DNA of 64,000 bases from Geobacter sp. SVR. Its GTDB lineage: Bacteria; Desulfobacterota; Desulfuromonadia; Geobacterales; Pseudopelobacteraceae. Location: the NCBI RefSeq assembly GCF_016865365.1, contig NZ_AP024469.1:1355001-1419000 (forward strand), given 5' to 3'. The notes beneath the pieces were generated by a model that was not told the origin of the DNA, made no database searches, and was given only the letters and a program-made list of their open reading frames with translations. Both the position numbers and the translations under genes were made by a program. Shown piece by piece: positions 43,014 through 52,716 of this stretch (its first letter is position 1; each line of letters begins with the position of its first letter).

Positions 43014-44393
43014 TTACCGATCCCCGGTCCCTGGTCCCCATCCCCCGATTTTCGGCAGTTTCTCCAGCGCCGCCTTCACCATTGCATCCGGATATTCGTA
43101 ATCCTCCAGATTGCCGGACAGGTAGGAGTCGTAGGCTCCCATGTCGAGCTGGCCGTGGCCGGACAGGCCGAACAGGATCGTGCGCTCCTTACCCTCTTCC
43201 TTGGCCAGCACCGCTTCGTCGATGGCGGCCCGTACAGCATGGGAGGATTCCGGGGCCGGCACGATGCCTTCGCTGCGGGCAAACAGCAGCGCACCTTCGA
43301 AGCAGGAGTTCTGCTTGTAGGCTTTGGCCTCGATCTGTCCGGCGGCGTACAGCTGGGAGACCAGCGGTGATTCTCCATGGTAGCGCAGGCCGCCGGCATG
43401 GATGCCGGGGGGCATGAAGTCGTGCCCCAGGGTGTACATCATGGCGATCGGCGCCACCTTGGCGGTATCGCCGTAATCGAAGGCATAGATACCCTTGGTC
43501 AGGGTGGGGCAGGAGGCCGGTTCGACCGCCAGGCAACGCACCTGTTTGCCGGTGGCCCGGTCGGCGATGAAGGGGAAGGCCAGACCGGCGAAGTTGGAGC
43601 CGCCGCCGCAGCAGGCGATCACCACGTCCGGGTAGTCGCCGGCGATCTGCAACTGCTCTTTGGCTTCCAGGCCGATCACGGTCTGGTGCAGGCAGACATG
43701 GTTCAGCACGCTACCCAGGGCGTAGTTGGTATCGGCATGGGTAGCGGCATCTTCGACCGCCTCGGAAATGGCGATGCCGAGGCTGCCGGGGCAGTCCGGG
43801 TCATGGGCCAGGATCGAGCGGCCGGAATTGGTGAATTCAGAGGGAGAGGGGATCACGTTGGCCCCCCACAGCTGCATCATGCTCTTACGGTACGGTTTCT
43901 GGGTGCAGGAAACCTTGACCATGTAGATCGTGCATTCCAGCCCGAACAGCGAACAGGCCAGGGACAGCGAGCTGCCCCACTGCCCGGCTCCGGTTTCGGT
44001 GGCCAGACGGCGGATGCCGGCCTGTTTGTTGTAGAAAGCCTGAGGTATGGCTGAATTGGGTTTATGCGATCCGGCCGGAGAGACCCCTTCGAACTTGTAG
44101 TAGATCTTGGCGGGAGTACCTAAGGCCTGCTCCAGCCGGCGGGCGCGGAAAAGCGGGGAGGGGCGCCACAGCTTGTAAATCTCGCGGACTTCGTCAGGAA
44201 TGTCGATCCAGCGGTTGGGGGACATCTCCTGCTCGATCAGCGCCATGGGGAAGATCGCCAGCATGTCGTCCGGGGTGACCGGCTGCAGGGTTTGCGGGTT
44301 GATGACCGGGGCCAGCGGGCCGGGCATGTCCGGGATGATGTTGTACCATTGACGCGGAATCTGGCTTTCGCTGAGCAGAATCTTGGTGTTCAT
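43014..44393 (-). CDS. trpB2: Tryptophan synthase beta chain, TrpB2 type
   Basis: A 459-residue PLP enzyme of the TrpB2 subfamily. Its N-terminus ([27 protein letters not shown]) is the TrpB2 hallmark, and the PLP lysine is in [34 protein letters not shown] binds phosphate. TrpB2 enzymes generally act without TrpA, salvaging indole or acting on O-phosphoserine. The last residues [10 protein letters not shown] read through a GGGACCAGG-type repeat, so the end may have been altered by it. It is upstream of trpF and trpB on the same strand. Confidence 0.93.
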   Translation of the reverse strand: MNTKILLSESQIPRQWYNIIPDMPGPLAPVINPQTLQPVTPDDMLAIFPMALIEQEMSPNRWIDIPDEVREIYKLWRPSPLFRARRLEQALGTPAKIYYKFEGVSPAGSHKPNSAIPQAFYNKQAGIRRLATETGAGQWGSSLSLACSLFGLECTIYMVKVSCTQKPYRKSMMQLWGANVIPSPSEFTNSGRSILAHDPDCPGSLGIAISEAVEDAATHADTNYALGSVLNHVCLHQTVIGLEAKEQLQIAGDYPDVVIACCGGGSNFAGLAFPFIADRATGKQVRCLAVEPASCPTLTKGIYAFDYGDTAKVAPIAMMYTLGHDFMPPGIHAGGLRYHGESPLVSQLYAAGQIEAKAYKQNSCFEGALLFARSEGIVPAPESSHAVRAAIDEAVLAKEEGKERTILFGLSGHGQLDMGAYDSYLSGNLEDYEYPDAMVKAALEKLPKIGGWGPGTGDR

Positions 44394-44485
44394 GATCTCT
44401 CTCCTGAAGTCAAAATATCAACGTCAAAGGCAATGGAACGCGGCCCCACAAAACGGGCCTGAAGAAAAGGCATTAAGTTTCTGGT

Positions 44486-45802
44486 CTATTCCAGGTTGTC
44501 CTCGATCCGGATGAAGCTGGTCTTTTCGCAGATGAAATCGAATCCGTCGATCTCCTTCAAGGCCGCCTGCACGGCGCCTTCGCGAGCCTCGTGGGTCATT
44601 ATCACGATCGGAACCGGGGTTTCGTCGCCCGCCTGGTGGGAGGTCTGCATCATCGATTCTATGCTGATGCCGTTGCTGCCGAGTGCGCCGGCGATGGAGG
44701 CCAGTACCCCGGGCTTGTCAAGGGCGCTGAAGCGCAGCATGTACTTGCTGACGATTTCGGCCATCGGCTTGACCGGCAGGGTGGTGATCCTGTCGTCAAG
44801 GAAGCCGAGCGGCGCAATCCTGCGTCCGGCGCAGACCATCATGCTGCGGGACAGTCCCATCAGGTCCCCCACGATGGCGCTGGCGGTCGGATTCTGGCCC
44901 GCTCCGCGGCCGTAGAACATGACCGGGCCGACAAAGTCGCCGGTCAGGCGGATGGCGTTGAAGACGCCGTTGACGTCGGCCAGCGGGTTGTGCAGCGGGA
45001 TCATGGTCGGATGCACGCGGGCTTCCACCTGACCGTTGGAAAGCTTGCCGATCGCCAGCAGCTTGATGCGGTAACCGAAATCCTGGGCAAATTTGACATC
45101 CAGTCCGCTGATGCCGGAGATGCCTTCGGTATGGATGTCGTTAAAGTCGATGCGCGTGCCGAAGCAGAGCGAAACCAGCACGGCCAGCTTGTGGGCCGTA
45201 TCGATACCTTCTACATCGAAGGTCGGATCGGGTTCGGCGTATCCGAGTTCCTGGGCGGCCGTGAGCACATCGCCGAAATCGGCCCCCTCCTGGGTCATGC
45301 GGGTCAGGATGTAGTTGCAGGTGCCGTTCATGATGCCGAACACGCTGCCGAAGCGGTTGGCAGCCATGTTGCTCTTGATGGCCGTCAGTACCGGAATGCC
45401 GCCCCCCACCGAGGCTTCGAACTGTACCTCCACGTTGTGCTTGGCCGCCGCGGCATAGATCTCCGCACCGTGCAGGGCCAGCAGCGCCTTGTTGGCCGTG
45501 ACGATGTGCTTGCCTTTTTCGATTGCCTTGAGCACGAAACTCTTGGCAGGCTCGTAGCCGCCGATCAGCTCGATCACCACCGAAATCTCGGGGTCGTCGA
45601 AGATGGCATTGACATCGGTGGTCAGGCAATCGGGATCGACCGTGACGCCCCGGTCGGAGGTGATGTCCAGATCGGCGATCCGCTTGAGGACGATACCGGT
45701 ACCGACCTTGCCGCGGATCACATCCGCATTGTCCTGCAGCAGCTTGACCACTCCGGCGCCGATGTTGCCGAATCCTATCAGTCCAACCTTGATGTCGTTC
45801 AT
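44486..45802 (-). CDS. hom: Homoserine dehydrogenase
   Basis: It reduces aspartate semialdehyde to homoserine, leading to threonine, methionine and isoleucine. The 438 residues fit the family with an ACT domain. NAD(P)-binding GFGNIGAG is near residue 10, the catalytic domain has GTCNYILTRM and ELGYAEPDPTFDVEGIDTAHKL, and a C-terminal ACT domain (LRFSALDKPGVLASIAGALGSNGISIESMMQ) binds threonine for feedback control. It follows nusB by 24 bases. Confidence 0.97.
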   Translation of the reverse strand: MNDIKVGLIGFGNIGAGVVKLLQDNADVIRGKVGTGIVLKRIADLDITSDRGVTVDPDCLTTDVNAIFDDPEISVVIELIGGYEPAKSFVLKAIEKGKHIVTANKALLALHGAEIYAAAAKHNVEVQFEASVGGGIPVLTAIKSNMAANRFGSVFGIMNGTCNYILTRMTQEGADFGDVLTAAQELGYAEPDPTFDVEGIDTAHKLAVLVSLCFGTRIDFNDIHTEGISGISGLDVKFAQDFGYRIKLLAIGKLSNGQVEARVHPTMIPLHNPLADVNGVFNAIRLTGDFVGPVMFYGRGAGQNPTASAIVGDLMGLSRSMMVCAGRRIAPLGFLDDRITTLPVKPMAEIVSKYMLRFSALDKPGVLASIAGALGSNGISIESMMQTSHQAGDETPVPIVIMTHEAREGAVQAALKEIDGFDFICEKTSFIRIEDNLE

Positions 45803-45826
45803 TTGGATGCCCTTTATAGTCAGAGT

Positions 45827-46258
45827 TTACTCTTCGTTCGTTTCTTCGGTCTTGGGGCAGGGCTCGATATCGTCGAGAATGCCGTTGACAAAGGCGGGCG
45901 AATCCTTGTCGCCGAATTTGCGGGCGATCTCGATGGCCTCGTTGATGGTGACCTTTTTGGGAATGTCAGGCCGGTACATCAGCTCGTAGGCTGCCAAACG
46001 CATGACGTTCAGGTCGACCCGCGGCATTCTGGCCAGCGACCAGTTCTTGGAACGGGCGCTGATGGCGGCATCGATCTCGGGCCGCCACTGCCGGACCCCG
46101 TGGACGAGCCCTTCGGCGAATTCCCGCACCCTGGCCGCAACCTCGGGCTGGTCTTCCCGGAAGGACTGCAGCGTTTCCCTCAGGCTGGCCGTCGGATTGG
46201 CATCCAGCGCATAGAGCATCTGCAGCGCCAGTTCTCGTGCTTCGCGTCGTAAACCCAT
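45827..46258 (-). CDS. nusB: Transcription antitermination factor NusB
   Basis: A 143-residue all-helical protein that binds boxA RNA with NusE/S10 in rRNA antitermination. [16 protein letters not shown] at the N-terminus and [57 protein letters not shown] at the C-terminus are diagnostic. The start overlaps the ribH stop (TAATG), the classic ribH-nusB coupling. Confidence 0.96.
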   Translation of the reverse strand: MGLRREARELALQMLYALDANPTASLRETLQSFREDQPEVAARVREFAEGLVHGVRQWRPEIDAAISARSKNWSLARMPRVDLNVMRLAAYELMYRPDIPKKVTINEAIEIARKFGDKDSPAFVNGILDDIEPCPKTEETNEE

Positions 46259-46725
46259 TATTTCAGAGCCCTCAGCAGGTTAACGGTTTCAATGGCGGTT
46301 ACCGCGGCTTCGAAACCTTTGTTGCCGGCCTTTGTGCCGGCCCGCTCCACAGCCTGCTCTATGGTATCGGTGGTCAGTACGCCGAAGACCACCGGCACTC
46401 CGCTGTCCAGCGAAACCGCTGCGATGCCCTTGGAGACTTCAGATGCGACATAATCGAAGTGGGGGGTGGAGCCGCGGATGACGGCACCCAGGCAGATCAC
46501 GGCGTCGTACTTCCCGCTGTCAACCATCTTCTTGGCTGCCAGGGGGATCTCGAAAGCGCCCGGCACACGGGCCACATGGATATCCTTATCGTCGCCGCCG
46601 TGGCGGACGATGGCGTCGATGGCGCCCTCCAGCAGGCGCTCCGAAATGAAGCTGTTGAAACGGCTGACGATAACGCCCATCTTCTGGCCGCTGGCGTCCA
46701 GCTTTCCTTCAATGAATTGCGGCAT
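46258..46725 (-). CDS. ribH: 6,7-dimethyl-8-ribityllumazine synthase
   Basis: The penultimate enzyme of riboflavin synthesis, 155 residues. [70 protein letters not shown] and [31 protein letters not shown] cover the entire fold; His in TPHFDYV is catalytic. No FMN riboswitch was recognised upstream, and no other rib gene follows upstream in the window. Confidence 0.97.
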   Translation of the reverse strand: MPQFIEGKLDASGQKMGVIVSRFNSFISERLLEGAIDAIVRHGGDDKDIHVARVPGAFEIPLAAKKMVDSGKYDAVICLGAVIRGSTPHFDYVASEVSKGIAAVSLDSGVPVVFGVLTTDTIEQAVERAGTKAGNKGFEAAVTAIETVNLLRALK

Positions 46726-46882
46726 GGCAACCTCCTCGCATGACGTAAAGAAATCGAAATATTAGCACAGTTTTTCAAGATGTATAAACCAAAATATACG
46801 GACAACGCGGCAGGCAATGATACTGACGGCGACTCGACGCCGAACTCCGTACCTATCAGCTCGTGTGCACTTCGGGAGCGGG

Positions 46883-48019
46883 TCAGGAGCTGAAGGCAAT
46901 TTTTCCGGTATAATCGGCTATCAGAAAGGAGGGAAAAACATCCGGGGCATAGCTGTGGGCGGCCCGGGAGGCATGGTCGCAGACCAGTTTCAGCAGGTCG
47001 GTGTCGAATCCGCCGGCAACGACGATTTCACGGGCGGTGTTGGCACCGCCGATGAGGTCAAGGAGCGGCTGCGGGAGTCGCTGCCGCTCGGCCCAACCGC
47101 GCAGGGTCGCCAGATCCAGGTCCGAGGCGGCGGCATGAGTGTTCTCATGACCGCAGGCGATCTTGAGCAGCTTCGCGAACTGGCAGGCGAGCAGCGGCCG
47201 GTAAAAGCCGCGTTGGCTGCAAGCCTTCAGGGCATGGGCGACATGGTCCCCCATCATGATGCAGGCCTCTTCAGGCAACAAGGCAGGGAACGTGCCAGCC
47301 CTGCCCGGTTCGAGCAAGGCGTGTCCTGCCTCTTCAAGGTGTCGTTGCGCCGCCAGCTCGCTGGTACGCCCGGTCGAGAGCATCACGGTAGGGCAGCCAC
47401 AGGCCCGGGCCACATCCAGGGCCGTGTCGATGGTGTCGGTCCAGGCCTTGGCTGAAATGGGGCGGACAATCCCGGTGGTGCCGAGGATCGACAAGCCACC
47501 GACAATGCCGAGACGGGCGTTGAGGGTTTTTTGGGCAAGCGCTTCGCCGTTGGGTATGGAGATAGTGACGAGGATGGAGCATGGGGAGAAATGAGCGGGA
47601 AAAACGCCTCGCACCGCCTCTTCGATCATCTGCCGCGGAACAGGGTTGATGGCCCATTCCCCCGGTGCAACTGCCAGACCTGGTTTTGTGGCCTTGCCGA
47701 TACCGATACCTCCCTGGATGACAATATGGCTCTCCTCTTCGGGAGAGGGGGGCGAGGGGGGATTCACCGTCACCACGGCATGCACCTCGGCGCCGTTGGT
47801 CACATCCGGATCGTCGCCGGCATCCTTGATCACGAAGCAGGCGGCAGATGCAGCATCGAAGCGCTGCCCGTGCAGGCCGAAGCCGGCAGTGACTCCGGCC
47901 GGCAGTTCGATACTCACTTCGGCGACCGACTCCTGCCGGACCAGCATCAACGCCGCCCCCTTGGCGGCTGCAGCAGCGCAGGCGCCGGTAGTGTAGCCGT
48001 GGCGAAGCATTTTTCCCAT
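46883..48019 (-). CDS. cbiD: Cobalt-precorrin-5B (C1)-methyltransferase
   Basis: A 378-residue enzyme of the anaerobic cobalamin route. The N-terminus LRHGYTTGACAAAAAKGAALML is the CbiD signature, and GGLSILGTTGIVRPISAKAW and MMGDHVAHALKACSQRGF are conserved later. It follows cbiC by 46 bases in the order cbiX-cbiC-cbiD. Other cobalamin genes must lie elsewhere. Confidence 0.95.
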   Translation of the reverse strand: MGKMLRHGYTTGACAAAAAKGAALMLVRQESVAEVSIELPAGVTAGFGLHGQRFDAASAACFVIKDAGDDPDVTNGAEVHAVVTVNPPSPPSPEEESHIVIQGGIGIGKATKPGLAVAPGEWAINPVPRQMIEEAVRGVFPAHFSPCSILVTISIPNGEALAQKTLNARLGIVGGLSILGTTGIVRPISAKAWTDTIDTALDVARACGCPTVMLSTGRTSELAAQRHLEEAGHALLEPGRAGTFPALLPEEACIMMGDHVAHALKACSQRGFYRPLLACQFAKLLKIACGHENTHAAASDLDLATLRGWAERQRLPQPLLDLIGGANTAREIVVAGGFDTDLLKLVCDHASRAAHSYAPDVFPSFLIADYTGKIAFSS

Positions 48020-48065
48020 CGTCAGTTCACCTGCATCAGGGGCGCCGCATATCGCTCATGTCCCA

Positions 48066-48707
48066 TTACCGGCACGATTCGGCAGCCAGGATCGCCAGGG
48101 CGTTCACCACTGCTGCCGCTATGTTGGAGCCCCCCTTGCGTCCCATATTGGTGATAAAGGGTGCCGGGTGCTGCATGGCTGCCAGAGCCTTCTTGCTCTC
48201 CTCGGCACCGACGAATCCGACCGGTAGCCCAATGATCAGCGCCGGGTCGGCCTGGCCGTTCTCCATCAGGCGCAACAGCTCGAAAAGTGCCGTGGGGGCG
48301 TTGCCGATCACGAAAATGCGGTTCGCGGAATCGGCCACTCCCTTGCGCATGGCCGCGATGGAGCGGGTGATGCCCTCCCGGGCGGCCAGTTCGGCCACGT
48401 CCGGATCTGCCACATGGCATGACACGCGGCATCCGAAGCGTGCCAGCCGGGCCCGGCTGATGCCGGCCATGGCCATGTGCGTGTCGGTGACGATGCCGTG
48501 GCCCTGTGACAGCGCCGTCAGCGCCCGTTCGACCGCACCGTCGGAAAAGACGGTGGTGCGGGCGTATTCGAAATCAGCGCTGGTGTGGATGGCGCGCCGG
48601 ACCACCTGCCACTCGGCTTCCGGCCAGCCGTGCGCGCCAGCCTCGTCATCGATGATGCTGAACGAAAGCGCCTCGATCTCTTCCGGTTTCAGGGTCAGCG
48701 AATCCAT
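48066..48707 (-). CDS. cbiC: Cobalt-precorrin-8 methylmutase
   Basis: It moves the C11 methyl group to C12, giving cobyrinate. The protein is 213 residues; RRAIHTSADFEYA contains the catalytic histidine, and IVTDTHMAMAGI, VIGNAPTALFELLRL and GLPVGFVGAEESKKAL complete the family pattern. The start at 48707 shares a base with the cbiX stop (TGATG), indicating coupling; a GTG three codons earlier is possible. Confidence 0.95.
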   Translation of the reverse strand: MDSLTLKPEEIEALSFSIIDDEAGAHGWPEAEWQVVRRAIHTSADFEYARTTVFSDGAVERALTALSQGHGIVTDTHMAMAGISRARLARFGCRVSCHVADPDVAELAAREGITRSIAAMRKGVADSANRIFVIGNAPTALFELLRLMENGQADPALIIGLPVGFVGAEESKKALAAMQHPAPFITNMGRKGGSNIAAAVVNALAILAAESCR

Positions 48708-49090
48708 CAGCGCCACCCGAGCCGGTCCAGGGCCTCTCCGATCCGCTCGGCCTGGATCTCGGCCAGTTTGCGGTGCGCACCCAGGTGTTCTCCCATTTCC
48801 ATCACCAAGTCCGGATAGCGCTTTTTCGCCTCGGCGATCTCCTCGGGCAGATCGTGGAGCACGTGCGCTCCCATGAAGAGAAAGTAGGGCATCAGCAGGA
48901 TCCGTTCGGCACCTCTGGCCACGCAGGCGTCGATCCCTTCCTGGATGTTTGGTGCGTGCATCTCGCGGAACGAAACCTCGACGATCTCAAAGCCGGTCAT
49001 CTGCTGCACCATGGCGGCTACTTGGCGGGCAGCGTCGTTTGCAGTGGCGATGCGGCTGCCGTGAGCCATCATCAATATTGCGGTCTTCAT
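48707..49090 (-). CDS. cbiX: Sirohydrochlorin cobaltochelatase, short form
   Basis: A 127-residue class II chelatase that inserts cobalt in the early-cobalt pathway. Metal-binding histidines are in MMAHGSR near the N-terminus and FLFMGAHVLHDLPEEI near the centre. The short single-domain form is a homodimer, as in archaea. AAGGA lies eight bases ahead of ATG 49090; a TTG one codon earlier is an alternative. No cobalamin riboswitch was recognised in the 148-base leader. Confidence 0.92.
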   Translation of the reverse strand: MKTAILMMAHGSRIATANDAARQVAAMVQQMTGFEIVEVSFREMHAPNIQEGIDACVARGAERILLMPYFLFMGAHVLHDLPEEIAEAKKRYPDLVMEMGEHLGAHRKLAEIQAERIGEALDRLGWR

Positions 49091-49238
49091 CAAATGTTTC
49101 CTTTCCGGGGTGGTAAAGCGGTGGATCTGGCCGGGGGCAAGATCAGCCTTGACGTGCGGGGCGCATGCCGAAAGGGGGGGATGCTGCTTTCAGCCCTGCG
49201 TGCTGCGGTGTTGGCGGAACCGTGTGGTGTGCGGTTCT

Positions 49239-51134
49239 TTAACGGATCGGGATCCCTTCCCCGGAGCTATCCAGGGTGTTCAGTGATGCCCAGCATCCAC
49301 TGAGCGGGTGGCGGTACTCCCCACCCAGGCGGTACAGCAGATCCGAGATAATCTGCCAGGATGGGCGCAGATCACCTCCAGGTGCCTCTTTTCCGAACTC
49401 GCGGGGAGGGTGGCGGTCAGGATCGAGTCCCTTGATCGGCAGCCCGGGCCGCATGACCTGGTCGAAGCGTTGGGCGCGCCCCTCGTTGTTGACGAAGGTG
49501 CCTTCCATCTCCACCCAGGCCGTCGCAGGGAGTGTCACTTCGGCCCTCTGCATCACGCTCCCCGCTTGCCAGTCCACGGAGGCCAGTACCCGTACCCCTG
49601 GCGGAAGTTCCGCCAGATCGGCTTCGAAGGAGAGTATCCCTTTGACGGCGCCGCTTGCCAGGGCCTCGGAAAGCGCCATTGCACCGTATTCCCGGGCCAG
49701 CACTGCGCACCCGAAGGCGTTGGGCCCGTTCAGGATAAAGGCATGTCTGGCCGCGGACTCATCTGTCTTCGGCATGTCCGTTCCGGGGCGGTGAATCACC
49801 ACACCCCGCTTGGCCTCGGTCAATGGCACATCTGCCGGGGATGTTACAGTCACTATCCGGTACATATCGCCGGCTTCCCGGGAATCGGTGCGGTTGCCAG
49901 CTGAGGCAGCTTCTGGGACGATCTTGTAGATCCGGGCGCCGTTGCGCCAGGCCTGGCGTACTGCCAGGGCCATCATCGGAGCCTCTGCCAGCAGGTCCCC
50001 CTCCGGCAGAACGATCAGGTCGGCCGCTCGGACGTCGGCCAGCGAGGCCGGACCGCCCGGAGTGACCCGTTCGGCGGCTTCCATGGCATGCCGGGCCTCT
50101 TCCGCATTCGGAAAGTAGCTGAGCATGCCGGCGCCGGTCAGCTCCTTCAGGCGGGCCGCCATGATATTGCCCTCGTGGCTCATGCGGGGAGAGCCGACGA
50201 TGGCCAAGGCCTGCGGTCCGTGCACGGTGAGGAATTCCCTCAGCCGTTCCGCCAGCGTGCCCAGGGCGGCATCCCACTCGACCGGGGTGCCGTCCACCAG
50301 CGGCTGGCGAGGACGGTCGGGTGCATTGACGGCGGCATTGGAAAAGCGCCCCCGGTCGCAGATGAACCAGCCGTTGACGGCGTCGTTCCTGCGGGCCACG
50401 ACCTTGAGCAGCTCACGGTAGCGTGCCGCCGGGATCGTGTTGCAGCCAAGGGAACAGTGGGGGCAGATAGAGGCTGCCATGTCGTAATCCCAGTAGCGGG
50501 CGCGGAAGCGGGCGGTCTTGTCGGTGAAGACCCCGGTGGGGCAGATATCCACCAGGTTGCCTGAAAAGGGGGATTCCAACTGGCCATCCTGCTGCCGTCC
50601 GAAGTAGATCATGGAAGCCCGGCCCATGGCGCCGAAGTCGGTGCTGCCGGCATATTCCTGATAAAATCGCACGCAGCGGTAACACTGGATGCAGCGATTC
50701 ATCTCGTGCTCGATGTAGGGGCCGAGAAACTGATTGAGATAGGTCCGTTTCCTGCCGTCATAGCGGCGGCGGCCGTGGCCTCCGGCAATGGTGAAATCCT
50801 GCAGCAGGCACTCGCCCCCTTCATCGCAGACCGGGCAGTCGTGGGGGTGGTTGATCATCAGCCACTCGATGACGCTTTTGCGCATGGCCAACGCTTCGTC
50901 GTCGGTGGTCGAGACGACCATGCCATCCTGGGCCGGTAGCATGCAGGACATCTGCAACCCTTTGGCGGGACCATCCAGGATCTTGACGGCGCAGACGCGG
51001 CAGGCACCGGCCTTGCCCAGAGCGGGATGCCAGCAGAAATGGGGGATGGGGATGCCGACGCTGTGAGCCGCATCCAGCACGTTGGTCCCTTCGGAAACCT
51101 CAACCGGTATGTTGTCGATGATTAATTTCGGCAT
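49239..51134 (-). CDS. nuoG: NADH-quinone oxidoreductase subunit G-like protein
   Basis: A 631-residue iron-sulfur protein. The N-terminus holds the 2Fe-2S site (CWHPALGKAGACRVCAV), then His-ligated and Cys-ligated 4Fe-4S sites (HPHDCPVCDEGGEC; RCIQCYRCVRF), then a molybdopterin-oxidoreductase 4Fe-4S motif (CPHCSLGC). The remaining 400 residues are the vestigial molybdopterin fold. It is clearly shorter than complex I NuoG (near 900 in E. coli). With nuoF and nuoE upstream it forms a diaphorase-like module; no other nuo genes are in the window. Confidence 0.9.
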   Translation of the reverse strand: MPKLIIDNIPVEVSEGTNVLDAAHSVGIPIPHFCWHPALGKAGACRVCAVKILDGPAKGLQMSCMLPAQDGMVVSTTDDEALAMRKSVIEWLMINHPHDCPVCDEGGECLLQDFTIAGGHGRRRYDGRKRTYLNQFLGPYIEHEMNRCIQCYRCVRFYQEYAGSTDFGAMGRASMIYFGRQQDGQLESPFSGNLVDICPTGVFTDKTARFRARYWDYDMAASICPHCSLGCNTIPAARYRELLKVVARRNDAVNGWFICDRGRFSNAAVNAPDRPRQPLVDGTPVEWDAALGTLAERLREFLTVHGPQALAIVGSPRMSHEGNIMAARLKELTGAGMLSYFPNAEEARHAMEAAERVTPGGPASLADVRAADLIVLPEGDLLAEAPMMALAVRQAWRNGARIYKIVPEAASAGNRTDSREAGDMYRIVTVTSPADVPLTEAKRGVVIHRPGTDMPKTDESAARHAFILNGPNAFGCAVLAREYGAMALSEALASGAVKGILSFEADLAELPPGVRVLASVDWQAGSVMQRAEVTLPATAWVEMEGTFVNNEGRAQRFDQVMRPGLPIKGLDPDRHPPREFGKEAPGGDLRPSWQIISDLLYRLGGEYRHPLSGCWASLNTLDSSGEGIPIR

Positions 51135-51217
51135 GCCGTCTCAGTCCAATATCAGAGTCTGCCACAGAAACAGTGGAGAAATCCCGGAACACGAAGCTCC
51201 GGCAAAGATCAATGTCT

Positions 51218-52477
51218 TCAAAACGGGCAGGTACCTTTGGTGATGTGCTCCCTGATCTCATCCTCGAACAGCCGCAGCAGTCCCTCCACCGGTCCCATGG
51301 CGCCGGGGGCCAGGGCGCAGAAGGCATAATTCAGGCGGTGGACATGTTCCCGCAATATATCGATGTCTGATGGGGTCCCGTGCCCCTGCTCGATCTTGTC
51401 CAGGATGTGCACCACAAATGGCAGCCCTTCTCGGCAGGGGGTGCACCAGCCGCATGATTCGCGGGCGAAGAAACGGGTCAGGTTGAGGGTTGCGGCGACC
51501 ATGCAGGTGGTGTGGTCGAAAACGACGATGCCGCCGGTGCCCAGGCGGGAACCGGCCTTGGCCACCGGATCGAAATCCAGCGGCACCTGCCAGTGTTCCT
51601 TCGTGAGGTAGGGGGTGGAGGCGCCGCCGGGAATGCAGGCCTTGAAGCTGCTACCGGGACGCATGCCGCCGCAGGGGCCGTCGATGACCTCGCCCAGGGT
51701 GATGCCCAGCGGCAATTCCAGGCATTCGCAGGAGCTGACGTGGCCGCTGATGCAGAAGAGCTTTGTACCGGCAGCCTCGGGCGTGGCGGCCTGCGCTTTC
51801 CACCACTCCGCGCCCCGGCCGATGATGGCGGGGATGTTGGCCAGTGTTTCCACGTTATTGACCACGGTCGGCTGGCCCCACAGCCCCTTGACGGCCGGAA
51901 AGGGGGGCTTGGCGCGCGGATTGGCGCGCTTGCCTTCCAGGGCATTTATCAACGCGGTTTCCTCGCCGCAGATGTAGCGTCCGGCCGACTGGTGCAAGTC
52001 CAGCGTCAGATTGAAATTGGTGCCGTGAATGCCGGAACCCAGGAAACCCGCTTTTTGGCTCTGGAGAATGGCTTCGGCCAGTTCGGCCGCCCCCTTCTCG
52101 TAGCCGCGCCGGATGAAGATAAAGGCATGCTCGACCCCCAGGGCATAGCAGGCCAGGGCCATGCCTTCCACCAGCAGATAGGGGTTTTTTTCCAGCAGTA
52201 CGCGGTCCTTGTAGGTGCCCGGCTCCATTTCGTCGCAATTGCAGATCAGGTAGCGCGGTCCGGGCAGGTCGCGCGGCACGAACGACCACTTCCTGCCGGT
52301 GGGAAATCCGGCCCCCCCGCGCCCGCGCATGCCGGAGTCGATCACCGCCTGCTGGACATCGTCCGGGGACATCTCCTGCAGTGCCTTGCGCAGGGCGGCA
52401 TAGCCCCCTTCGGCACAATATTCGTCGAAGCGTACAACCCGGTCCGGCCGGTTATGCCTGAAGAGAATCTGTTCCAT
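51218..52477 (-). CDS. nuoF: NADH-quinone oxidoreductase subunit F (FMN/NADH-binding)
   Basis: A 419-residue flavoprotein that oxidises NADH. GMRGRGGAGFPTGRKWSFV is the FMN-binding loop, NCDEMEPGTYKDR lies at the NADH site, and ESCGWCTPCREG plus a C-terminal cysteine bind the N3 4Fe-4S cluster. YICGEETALINALEG is also conserved. It is followed by nuoG at about 80 bases and preceded by nuoE at 240 bases. Confidence 0.95.
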   Translation of the reverse strand: MEQILFRHNRPDRVVRFDEYCAEGGYAALRKALQEMSPDDVQQAVIDSGMRGRGGAGFPTGRKWSFVPRDLPGPRYLICNCDEMEPGTYKDRVLLEKNPYLLVEGMALACYALGVEHAFIFIRRGYEKGAAELAEAILQSQKAGFLGSGIHGTNFNLTLDLHQSAGRYICGEETALINALEGKRANPRAKPPFPAVKGLWGQPTVVNNVETLANIPAIIGRGAEWWKAQAATPEAAGTKLFCISGHVSSCECLELPLGITLGEVIDGPCGGMRPGSSFKACIPGGASTPYLTKEHWQVPLDFDPVAKAGSRLGTGGIVVFDHTTCMVAATLNLTRFFARESCGWCTPCREGLPFVVHILDKIEQGHGTPSDIDILREHVHRLNYAFCALAPGAMGPVEGLLRLFEDEIREHITKGTCPF

Positions 52478-52716
52478 GGCGGGCCTACGTTACCGCTGTT
52501 TGCCGCGGTTTTCAAGAGGTTTTGATGAAGTCCGGCCTATGAGCTTCAGCCTATAGTATACCTCACCTATGGCAGGGGGCTTTGCGTGCGCTTCTTTTTG
52601 CAATGGTTAGCGGGTGATCGGAAAAGGGGAAAGCGTGGATTCGATGCTGCAAAACAGTTCAGGAAGAACGGGAGGGGGAGAGGCAACAGATTGGCAAGGA
52701 TGCGAGAGGTTCCCCG

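Noticed and set aside
44591-46252. Very long antisense open frame opposite hom and nusB
   Set aside because: It is the mirror of two clear genes in a GC-rich genome. Its translation lacks any family pattern and no ribosome binding site precedes it.
49091-49238. Cobalamin riboswitch ahead of cbiX
   Set aside because: No B12-box or kissing-loop pattern recognised in the leader.
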